Shown here: piece after piece, positions 1-5,521 of the stretch
How positions within the stretch are numbered: the first letter of the stretch is position 1
Layout: every line of letters begins with the position of its first letter
Source of the DNA: Chloroflexia bacterium
GTDB taxonomy: Bacteria; Chloroflexota; Chloroflexia; Thermomicrobiales; UBA6265
Reading direction: 5' to 3'
DNA length: 5,555 nt
Assembly: GCA_030430125.1 (NCBI GenBank)
Contig: JAUIGA010000226.1
Coordinates: 1 to 5,555, forward strand
The notes under the pieces: model-generated
Told to the model about the DNA's origin: nothing
The model's input: the letters and a program-made list of their open reading frames with translations, nothing else
The model's database searches: none
Made by a program: the position numbers and the translations under genes

Positions 1-1037
1 TCGGGACCAACCCCCGTGACGGTTCCCTTGTCCAGTGTCGAGACACCAGCCGGTGTCACCGTGCCATCGCGCTTCACCAGCTGAATTCGGGATGGTCCAT
101 CGACCGGCGTCCATCCGAGCGCCACTATCTCGCTGTCCGGCGACCAGGAAAGACGGTCGACCACGCCATCCGGCAGCTCTGCGATCGTCGGCGAGCCGAC
201 GTTGTCCATGGTGGCCACATGCACAACGGAGTACCCGTCGCGGTTCACCGACCACGCAATTGCCTGCCCGTCTGGTGACAGCGACATGGCCTCGATATCG
301 GCGCCGGCGGAGACGACTGTCTCCATCGCACCGGTATCAAGATCTATACTGACAAGCTCAACGAACTCACCGGTTGCGTTGGTCAGGACCAGCGCACGCG
401 TCCCATTCGCCGTAAACGCAGCATCGACCACCCACGATTCCTCGATCGTTTGGAGGATGGGTCGTCGCGTTCCGTCAGGGAGGATCAGGTACAGGTCGGC
501 GTCGAGGTTGGACGTCAAGAGACTCGCGAGAATCCTGCCGTCAGCGTCGATGGCGTGCGCGCGAACCTGTCCCGCGTCGAACCAGATGCACGTTGACTCT
601 CGGCTAGCCAGGTCGACGCGATACAGTGAGAACTCGCCACTGGCACCGTCGTTGGTCCGGTAGAGCGCGCTTGCGCCATCGCCGGATACCAGGAACGGCT
701 CGTGCATGCGATCGGGCTGGGTAGTCAGCATTGACCGCTCGCCAGTTCCCAGGTCGATCAGCATCAACTGTTGCCGCTCGTTGCCGCCGGCATCGGTGCC
801 GACGAGCACAGATCCACTACCCGTGGCCGCGTGGAGCGACTGGATTCGCTCAGTTCCGCTGGTTCGTTGCGTGCCGCCGGCGCTGCCCGGTTCGCCGGTG
901 AACAGGTGCATCACCCCGTCCCGGTCATCGAGCCATGCCAGCTGCCCGTCGGCGACCCAGACCGGCATCGTCTCGAATCGAACAGTGAATATTGATTCGG
1001 CGAGCGCATCCAGTGACATCGATGTGGCGTCAGTCAT
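1..1037 (-). CDS. S9-family (prolyl oligopeptidase-like) peptidase, N-terminal propeller part; 3' end beyond window
   Basis: The reverse strand is open from an ATG at 1037 to the left edge, giving 345 residues without a stop. The start is set by GGAGG at 1043-1047, five bases upstream. There is no signal peptide or membrane segment, so a cytoplasmic protein is expected. The visible part is a beta-propeller built of TolB/S9-type blades: TDAGGNERQQLMLIDLGTGE (residues 81-100), LSPDGQAIAWSVNRDG (253-268) and LSWSPDSEIVALGW (296-309). GGNER followed by a Leu-rich strand and 'SPDG..IAW..NRDG' are typical of bacterial S9 acyl-aminoacyl-peptidase/dipeptidyl-peptidase-like enzymes, in which the propeller filters small peptides to a C-terminal alpha/beta-hydrolase domain. 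Family members usually have about 600-650 residues, so the Ser-Asp-His domain should lie off the left edge. A stand-alone TolB-like propeller cannot be excluded. The gene is divergent from the secreted zincin gene. Confidence 0.82.
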   Translation of the reverse strand, partial: MTDATSMSLDALAESIFTVRFETMPVWVADGQLAWLDDRDGVMHLFTGEPGSAGGTQRTSGTERIQSLHAATGSGSVLVGTDAGGNERQQLMLIDLGTGERSMLTTQPDRMHEPFLVSGDGASALYRTNDGASGEFSLYRVDLASRESTCIWFDAGQVRAHAIDADGRILASLLTSNLDADLYLILPDGTRRPILQTIEESWVVDAAFTANGTRALVLTNATGEFVELVSIDLDTGAMETVVSAGADIEAMSLSPDGQAIAWSVNRDGYSVVHVATMDNVGSPTIAELPDGVVDRLSWSPDSEIVALGWTPVDGPSRIQLVKRDGTVTPAGVSTLDKGTVTGVGP

Positions 1038-1201
1038 TCCATCCTCCGTGTGAACCCGTCGTTCGCAACCGGCCGGTGTCCAGCAACGTGCTTCGGCATA
1101 CGAAACCGCATGTGGGATACTTCGTCGAGACTCGACCCGGTCGTAGATTCTCCACATGAACGGTCGACGCGCTTTCGCCAAACGCGCCAGGAGCACATTA
1201 C
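1038..1201. promoter_or_regulatory. Divergent intergenic region with 13-bp palindrome
   Basis: These 164 bp separate the start codons of the S9 peptidase (minus) and the secreted zincin (plus), so both promoters should lie here. I see no convincing -35/-10 pair on either strand; TAGATT at 1144-1149 is a weak -10 candidate for the plus strand without a matching -35. The clearest element is a perfect palindrome GTCGAG-A-CTCGAC at 1124-1136, a possible operator for one or both genes. That role is inferred from position only. Confidence 0.4.
1189..1193 (+). promoter_or_regulatory. Ribosome binding site deciding a GTG start
   Basis: AGGAG lies eight bases upstream of the GTG at 1202. This supports the GTG as the true start, and the signal peptide begins directly from it. 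Confidence 0.75.
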
Positions 1202-2506
1202 GTGAAGCACCAACGCCGATCGACTTTCGTACTGAGCCTCATGGCGCTCCTTGTGTTCGCCAGCCCGGCCATCGCGCAACAGTCTCCGTCGGAGATTGAG
1301 GATATCACCGACGACGTGGCTCAGATTCGCGGCCTCGAACCTGTCACCCCCATCGTTGTCGAGACGATGAACCGCGACGAGTTGCGACAGTTCAACGTCG
1401 AGACCTATGAAGAGGAATACCCGGAAGACGAGCAGTACGCCGACGAGCGGGAATTGCTCGCATTTGGCCTGATGGACGAGCATATCGACATCGGTGACCT
1501 GGCCATCAACCTGTTCAGCGAACAGGTGCTCGGATTCTACGATCCGGAAACCGGGCAGATGGTCGTGGTGCGCGAGGGTGACAGCACAGGCTCGTTTTCC
1601 GCGAGCGAGGAGGTTACCTACGCGCACGAGATCGTCCACGCGTTGCAGGACCAGCATTTCGACCTCGACGCGGGACCGCTCGATCGCGAGGAGTTGTCTG
1701 ACGATCGGGTCTACGGCGTTACCGCGCTGATCGAGGGCGATGCGTCTTACTCTGAGCTCCAGTACCTGATCGAAAGACCGGATCTGCTCGAAGCCTATCT
1801 CGAAGAGATTGAAGCCCAGGACTTTGACACCAGCATCCTCGACACTGCCCCGCCGATCATCGCCGCGACATTGATCTTCCCTTACGATCAGGGATTCACC
1901 TTCGTCGAGGCCATCTTCGAGGAAGGTGGCTGGGAAGCTGTCAATGCAGCGTATGCCAACCCGCCGGCCAGCACCGAGCAGGTGCTCCACCCGGAGAAAT
2001 ACCTCGCCGGGGAAGCGCCGGTAGTCGTGGAGGTTCCCGACTTCACCGCGGGGCTCGACGACTCGTGGTCCGTGTTCGACACCAACACCTTCGGTGAGTT
2101 CCAGATTCGTGTGATTCTGCAGGAAACGTCGATGTCGGACGAGCAGGCGGAGCGCGCCGCGGCCGGTTGGGGCGGCGATACCTACGTGGTCGCCGGAACG
2201 GACGACCGATCCGATGACGCGATCCACTGGCGCACAGTCTGGGACACGAATCAGGATGCATCGGAGTTTGCTCGCGCATGGGCGCTTCGCGAGGCAGAGC
2301 GATGGGGGGTCGACCCGACGTACGTGTCGGACTCGCTCATCGAGTTCGAAACCGCCGACGTCGTGGTACGCATCATCCTCGACGGCGAGAGCGTGACCTA
2401 CCTGATGGGTCGCAGCAGCGAGATGCTGGACATCATGCTGGCGGCGCCGCCAGCGACCCCGGCCGTGTCGCCAGTGGCCTCGCCAGTTGCGACGCCCGAA
2501 GCCTGA
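1202..2506 (+). CDS. Secreted zincin-like putative metallopeptidase (HExxH) with Pro/Ser/Ala tail
   Basis: The 434-residue protein starts at a GTG with a good ribosome binding site. Residues 1-25 form a Sec signal peptide: basic MKHQRR, a hydrophobic core, and a likely cleavage after AIA (residues 23-25). The mature protein is acidic. The zinc motif is HEIVH at 142-146 within YAHEIVHALQDQHFDL. EGDAS at 178-182 supplies a plausible third ligand, E178, as in gluzincin-type proteins. Further conserved-looking blocks are LGFYDPETGQMVV (110-122), STEQVLHPEKY (257-267) and GWGGDTYVV (322-330). This combination matches poorly characterised secreted HExxH proteins of Chloroflexota and also resembles haloarchaeal surface proteins of the Hvo_1808 type; I recall that likeness and did not compute it. 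The C-terminus (about 416-434) is a disordered Pro/Ala/Ser/Thr tail. There is no transmembrane anchor or lipobox, so release outside the membrane is expected. Proteolytic activity and substrate are unproven. Confidence 0.85.
   Translation: MKHQRRSTFVLSLMALLVFASPAIAQQSPSEIEDITDDVAQIRGLEPVTPIVVETMNRDELRQFNVETYEEEYPEDEQYADERELLAFGLMDEHIDIGDLAINLFSEQVLGFYDPETGQMVVVREGDSTGSFSASEEVTYAHEIVHALQDQHFDLDAGPLDREELSDDRVYGVTALIEGDASYSELQYLIERPDLLEAYLEEIEAQDFDTSILDTAPPIIAATLIFPYDQGFTFVEAIFEEGGWEAVNAAYANPPASTEQVLHPEKYLAGEAPVVVEVPDFTAGLDDSWSVFDTNTFGEFQIRVILQETSMSDEQAERAAAGWGGDTYVVAGTDDRSDDAIHWRTVWDTNQDASEFARAWALREAERWGVDPTYVSDSLIEFETADVVVRIILDGESVTYLMGRSSEMLDIMLAAPPATPAVSPVASPVATPEA
2468..2491 (+). repeat. 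Tandem 12-bp repeat coding SPVA-SPVA
   Basis: Two adjacent 12-bp units at 2468-2479 and 2480-2491 agree at 10 of 12 positions and each encode Ser-Pro-Val-Ala. They form the core of the low-complexity C-terminal tail of the secreted zincin. Such tails are probably flexible linkers or wall-spanning segments. Confidence 0.7.
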
Positions 2507-2513
2507 ACGCGAT

Positions 2514-2555
2514 TGATCATCGACGACGGGGTCTACGCCTCGTCGTCGATGGTCA
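2514..2555. terminator. Probable bidirectional terminator hairpin between convergent genes
   Basis: ATCGACGACG at 2519-2528 is a perfect inverted match to CGTCGTCGAT at 2541-2550. Pairing extends outward to 2514:2555 with one G-T wobble (2517:2552) and inward through G-C and wobble pairs to a four-base loop at 2533-2536. The stem lies just after the zincin stop (2506) and overlaps the 3' end of the cupin gene, whose TAG stop (2533-2535 on the plus strand) falls in the loop. No T-run follows on either side, so this is a strong hairpin but not a textbook intrinsic terminator. Confidence 0.55.
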
Positions 2556-2895
2556 TTTCCCCGGGCAGGAGCACCGCAAGGTGGGTCATTGATTGCCCCT
2601 CCAGTGCGCCGTGCCAGTGACGCTCACCCGCCGGTATCAGCACAATATCGCCCGCGGTCACGCTGAAGCGCTCGCTATCACTCTCGACGACGCCAGCGCC
2701 ATGGGTCACGATCAACACCTGCTCCGTGGAATGGCGATGCCATCGGTTGCGACCGCCAATCTCAAACGTGACGCCGGTAACGCGAATCGACGGCGCATCC
2801 CTGTCGGTCACCAGATCCTGCCGCAGCACCTCCCCAACGAAGATGTCACCGTCATCCCTGACTGCCTTGTCCCGATCCTGGCGGAATCGCTTCAT
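2533..2895 (-). CDS. Small single-domain cupin protein (Cupin_2-like)
   Basis: The protein has 120 residues, the usual size for a single cupin barrel, and no signal peptide, so it should be cytoplasmic. Cupin motif 1 runs from G47 through H53-R-H55 to Q59 and G66 (core WHRHSTEQVLIVTHGAG). Motif 2 is GDIVLIPAGERHWHG at 82-96, with P88, G90 and H93. H53, H55 and H93 are the likely metal ligands. The position that is often Glu carries Gln (Q59), as in many EQ-type cupins, although E58 is adjacent. The start at 2895 is supported by AAAGGA at 2905-2910 with a nine-base gap. The substrate cannot be told from sequence: such proteins range from dioxygenases and isomerases to small-molecule binders. 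The gene stands alone between a convergent zincin and a divergent metallophosphoesterase, so context gives no pathway. Confidence 0.85.
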   Translation of the reverse strand: MKRFRQDRDKAVRDDGDIFVGEVLRQDLVTDRDAPSIRVTGVTFEIGGRNRWHRHSTEQVLIVTHGAGVVESDSERFSVTAGDIVLIPAGERHWHGALEGQSMTHLAVLLPGEMTIDDEA

Positions 2896-2990
2896 GCCGC
2901 TCGATCCTTTCGTGTTTCACGACGCGACCGCATCATGTACCGTAGAGAGCACCATGCCAGCCGCTTGACCACCACGCAAGGTACCGCGCC
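2896..2990. promoter_or_regulatory. Divergent cupin/metallophosphoesterase intergenic region
   Basis: This 95-bp gap must carry the promoters of the cupin (minus) and of the phosphohydrolase operon (plus). A possible weak plus-strand pair is TTCACG (2916-2921) and TACCGT (2938-2943) with a 16-bp spacer; neither box is close to consensus. A small perfect inverted repeat, TCGTG-TTT-CACGA, lies at 2910-2922 and touches the cupin ribosome binding site, so it could be an operator or a small leader hairpin. Confidence 0.35.
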
Positions 2991-3710
2991 ATGAACATTG
3001 CCGTGCTTGCCGACATTCATGGATTCTCCCTCGCCCTCGACGCAGTCCTTGCCGACATCGACAGGCAGGCAGTCGACCAGATTGTCATCGCCGGAGATCT
3101 GTGCCTGGTCGGCCCTGATCCGGCTGGTGTCATCGATCGGGTGAAGCAGCGCAACATACCCTGCGTGTACGGAAATACCGACCGCGACGTGTGCAACGAT
3201 GCCTTCGCATCGAATGCCACGATCTCCTGGGTTCGAGACCAGATTGGCGTGGACGGCATCGAGTTCCTCCGTTCCCTGCCGTTTTCGATCCGCATCCCCC
3301 ACCCTGCAGGCGGCGGAGATGCGTCCACCGATCTCCTGATCGTGCATGCGAATCCAACCGACGTCGATCGCCACCTGTCCCCAAACGCCAGCGACAGCGA
3401 GGTACGCGAGATACTCGGCAACGAATCCGCCGGCACCATTGCGTTCGGACACCTCCACGTGGCGTACACCCGTGAGCTCGAAGGAACAACCCTGGTTGAT
3501 GTGTCAGCTGTGGGCAATCCCCGTGACGGCGATCTGCGACCGCGCTATGTGGTCTTCAGCGACCGAGACGACGGTATCTGGGATCACCGGTTTCGATATG
3601 TCGAGTATCCACTGGAGGCAACACGGAACCAAATGCGAGATTCAGGCATGCCGAAGTGGCGAAAGGGCTTCGACCGACTTGTTGCTGCGCGCTACAACAG
3701 GTCGATCTAA
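2991..3710 (+). CDS. Calcineurin-like metallophosphoesterase
   Basis: This 239-residue protein carries the full metallophosphoesterase signature in order: D8-I-H10 (LADIHG), G35-D36 (IAGD), G61-N62-T63-D64 (YGNTD), H119 (IVHAN) and G153-H154-L155-H156 (GHLH). These residues normally bind two metal ions and hydrolyse phosphomono- or phosphodiesters. The segment after GHLH (VDVSAVGNPRDGDLRPRY, about 170-186) corresponds to the 'NPGSVGQPRDGD' block of YfcE/diadenosine-tetraphosphatase-like bacterial members, here with NPGS changed to DVSA. There is no signal peptide, so it should act in the cytoplasm. The ATG at 2991 leads straight into the first catalytic strand; a weak AAGG lies nine bases upstream. 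The stop overlaps the start of the Ppx/GppA gene. The natural substrate (nucleotide, cyclic nucleotide or phosphoprotein) cannot be decided from sequence. Confidence 0.88.
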   Translation: MNIAVLADIHGFSLALDAVLADIDRQAVDQIVIAGDLCLVGPDPAGVIDRVKQRNIPCVYGNTDRDVCNDAFASNATISWVRDQIGVDGIEFLRSLPFSIRIPHPAGGGDASTDLLIVHANPTDVDRHLSPNASDSEVREILGNESAGTIAFGHLHVAYTRELEGTTLVDVSAVGNPRDGDLRPRYVVFSDRDDGIWDHRFRYVEYPLEATRNQMRDSGMPKWRKGFDRLVAARYNRSI

Positions 3711-4633
3711 TGGCAAAAATCGATTCCGAACAGCATTCCCGATTCGCCGTCGTCGACATCGGCAGTAACTCCGTCAAGTTGACTGTCTATCGGTGCAGCG
3801 ACGAAGGCGAGCCAGTGGCGCTCCTACACGACGCCGACACCGTGCGCGTTGGGTTTCAAGTGGCGGAATCCGGCCGTATCGCGAAGGAGCGTGAGGAGCG
3901 CTTGATCGCGACGCTCAAACGGTTTGAGCAGGACGCGCGATCCAGGGGCGCGATGGCATTTCATGGCGTCGCAACACAGGCATTTCGGATGGCCAGGAAC
4001 GGGCCAGATGTGGTCTGCAACATTCAAGACAACACGTCCTGGTCGGTGCGCATCATCGATGCGCGGGAAGAAACCACCCTGACCGTCGCCGGGGCGGCCC
4101 CCTGGCTGATACCCGGCGCGTGGAATGTCGTGGCCGACATCGGCGGCGCCAGCACAGAGATCGCCTCGGTGGAACCTGACGTCACCGTCACCGCCGCAAC
4201 GTCCGTCCCGATCGGATCAGGGGTTCTTTTCGACACGCTGATCGGCTCATCACCACCGCCAGAGGGGTCCATGGAACGCGCAAGCGAGGCCGCCGCGGCC
4301 GCGATCGACGCATCCGGAGTGATGCCCAAATCGGCAACGGCGGTACTCCTGCCTGGGGGAACCGGGCAGTTTCTCGATATGCTCAGCCGAAGTCTTGCGG
4401 ATGGACGTTCCCTGGCCCCGGATACGATCCCGAACCTGCATCAATGGCTTTCCTCCCGGCATGCGATCGAAACCATGGAGCGAATCCCGATTCAGTTTGA
4501 TCGTGCCGAGATCCTTCCGGCCAGCCTGGCCGTGGTCGAAGCGCTTGTTTCGCGTGTTCAACCGGCGCACCTCCTGGCCATTCCCAGCGGCATTCGGGAC
4601 GGGCTGGCGCGAGACATCTGCCGGTTCCCGTAG
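3710..4633 (+). CDS. Ppx/GppA family phosphatase (exopolyphosphatase / pppGpp phosphohydrolase-like)
   Basis: I place the start at the ATG of TAATG, sharing one base with the metallophosphoesterase stop. An in-frame upstream ATG at 3656 would only add residues lying inside that gene. The 307-residue protein has the ASKHA-fold Ppx/GppA blocks: phosphate-1 loop DIGSNS (16-21), GVATQAFRMARNG (86-98), the catalytic-Glu region IIDAREET (115-122, likely E120 or E121), phosphate-2 loop DIGGASTE (143-150, usually DIGGGSTE), IPIGSG (167-171 region), LPGGTG (214-219) and a C-terminal IPSGIRDGL (291-299). About 300 residues matches the short forms that lack the C-terminal HD-like domain of E. coli Ppx. 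Family members release phosphate from polyphosphate or convert pppGpp to ppGpp; sequence alone does not separate these. A weak AGG at 3699-3701 and the overlap suggest translational coupling to the gene before it. Confidence 0.88.
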   Translation: MAKIDSEQHSRFAVVDIGSNSVKLTVYRCSDEGEPVALLHDADTVRVGFQVAESGRIAKEREERLIATLKRFEQDARSRGAMAFHGVATQAFRMARNGPDVVCNIQDNTSWSVRIIDAREETTLTVAGAAPWLIPGAWNVVADIGGASTEIASVEPDVTVTAATSVPIGSGVLFDTLIGSSPPPEGSMERASEAAAAAIDASGVMPKSATAVLLPGGTGQFLDMLSRSLADGRSLAPDTIPNLHQWLSSRHAIETMERIPIQFDRAEILPASLAVVEALVSRVQPAHLLAIPSGIRDGLARDICRFP

Positions 4634-4702
4634 TTCCAGGACTTTCCGGCGCATCCCGAGATCAAGGCGCGACCCTGCACGAGACAAAAACTGTGCAATT
4701 CT

Positions 4703-4731
4703 TTGACAAGACGGATGCTACATCGTAAAAT
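4703..4731 (+). promoter_or_regulatory. Sigma-70-type promoter of the Crp/Fnr regulator gene
   Basis: TTGACA (4703-4708, perfect -35) and TAAAAT (4726-4731, five of six for the -10) are separated by exactly 17 bp. Transcription should start near 4738, giving an untranslated leader of about 79 bases before the ATG at 4817. This is the best promoter in the window and stands in a locally AT-rich stretch. It shows that the regulator can be transcribed independently of the phosphohydrolase operon. Confidence 0.85.
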
Positions 4732-4732
4732 A

Positions 4733-4755
4733 TGTGCATAAGGAATTCCCGCACA
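4733..4755. promoter_or_regulatory. Candidate operator: TGTGC-N13-GCACA over the transcription start
   Basis: TGTGC at 4733-4737 and GCACA at 4751-4755 form an inverted repeat, with a separate 8-bp palindrome GGAATTCC at 4742-4749 between them but not on the same axis. The element begins right after the -10 box and covers the predicted start site, where a bound protein would repress. The role is inferred from position; the arms are short and could occur by chance. Confidence 0.3.
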
Positions 4756-4803
4756 CAAACAGTCTGCCGGGTCGTCCGATGGGCGGGTTTGATGTCACAC
4801 AAC

Positions 4804-4810
4804 GAGAGGG
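4804..4810 (+). promoter_or_regulatory. Ribosome binding site of the Crp/Fnr gene
   Basis: GAGAGGG ends six bases before the ATG at 4817 and fixes that start codon. Confidence 0.7.
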
Positions 4811-4816
4811 ATTGCC

Positions 4817-5521
4817 ATGTATCGCCTTTTGGATCGTCCTGGAACCAATCCGGCCGGCGACATCCAGCCAGCCACCAAGGTCGCCAGTCATCACTTCCAG
4901 GCTGATGACACCATCATGTTCACCGGTGAGAGCGAAGGTTCGCTCTTCCTGATTCGCAGCGGCTGGGTCCGCCTGTATCGAATCCTGCAGGACGATCGCA
5001 CACTTGTGCTCGGCCTGCTCGGTCCAGGGGAGGTCTTCACGCAGGACACGTCGGCTGCAGGAGTGACGCCTACCACGGCGGCGGATGCACTCACCGACTG
5101 CGAAGTCACGGAGATTCCGTACGAACGGGTTGGCCCGGTGCTTGCCAAGTCCCCGCAGCTCTCTCGAAAGCTCCTGGGCGCACTGGCGCGAAGACAGGCC
5201 GCCTCGCACGACTTCATCGAGCAGATCCTGACCAGGGATACATCGATCCGCCTGGCTTCGGTCCTCCTGGACCTCGGCAGGGCGGTGGGTGAATCGACCG
5301 AGTCGGAAGGCATCCTGCGCATCACGCGCTCCGCGACCCACCAGGCACTTGCCAACATGATTGGCTCGAACCGGGTGACCGTCACGCGCAAGTTGCTGGA
5401 TATGCAATCTCGAAACCTGGTGCGATCGCTCGGCAGGAACTCGCTCGAAATTGATGTCTCGGCGCTTGTACGGTACGTCGAAGGCGCCAACCAACCCGAT
5501 TCCAACCAGCACGCAGCGTAG
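4817..5521 (+). CDS. Crp/Fnr-family transcriptional regulator
   Basis: The 234-residue protein has an N-terminal cyclic-nucleotide-binding-like beta-roll (about 24-110, with FQADDTIMFTGE, LFLIRSGWVRLYR and LLGPGEVF), a long dimerisation helix (about 107-138) and a C-terminal HTH_Crp domain (about 139-220). The recognition region is LANMIGSNRVTVTRKLLDM (178-196). In the phosphate-binding cassette, the region matching E. coli CRP 'ERSA' reads PTTA (85-88), so the cAMP-contacting Arg and Ser are missing. There is one Cys (C95), too few for an FNR-type Fe-S cluster. In the recognition helix R186 and R191 match CRP R180 and R185, but the Glu of CRP (E181) is V187. The ligand and DNA site are therefore probably not those of CRP or FNR. 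The gene has its own strong promoter 183 bp after the Ppx/GppA gene. Confidence 0.88.
   Translation: MYRLLDRPGTNPAGDIQPATKVASHHFQADDTIMFTGESEGSLFLIRSGWVRLYRILQDDRTLVLGLLGPGEVFTQDTSAAGVTPTTAADALTDCEVTEIPYERVGPVLAKSPQLSRKLLGALARRQAASHDFIEQILTRDTSIRLASVLLDLGRAVGESTESEGILRITRSATHQALANMIGSNRVTVTRKLLDMQSRNLVRSLGRNSLEIDVSALVRYVEGANQPDSNQHAA

Noticed and set aside
202..1053. Plus-strand open frames at 202-663 and 706-1053
   Set aside because: They are antisense to the S9 propeller gene, are Ser/Arg-rich without domains, and lack good ribosome sites; the minus-strand frame shows clear propeller motifs.
1034..2227. A 397-codon open frame on the minus strand opposite the secreted zincin gene
   Set aside because: Its predicted protein has no recognisable motif, and the plus-strand gene has a signal peptide, zinc site and ribosome site. 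Long antisense frames are expected opposite acidic, GC-rich genes.
2593..2994. A plus-strand 133-codon frame opposite the cupin and running to the metallophosphoesterase start
   Set aside because: The opposite strand has both cupin motifs with correct metal ligands; the plus-strand product shows no domain.
2892..3517. Minus-strand frames opposite the metallophosphoesterase (166 and 188 codons)
   Set aside because: They mirror a gene with all five metallophosphoesterase motifs and have no recognisable content.
3656..3709. An 18-residue N-terminal extension of the Ppx/GppA protein from an upstream ATG
   Set aside because: It would lie wholly within the metallophosphoesterase gene and is Cys-rich and unlike family N-termini; the TAATG start places DIGSNS at the usual distance.
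4789..4799. TTGAT followed by TCACA just before the Crp/Fnr ribosome site, resembling FNR and CRP half-sites
   Set aside because: The two half-sites belong to different consensus types, overlap, and do not form a dimer site; likely chance.
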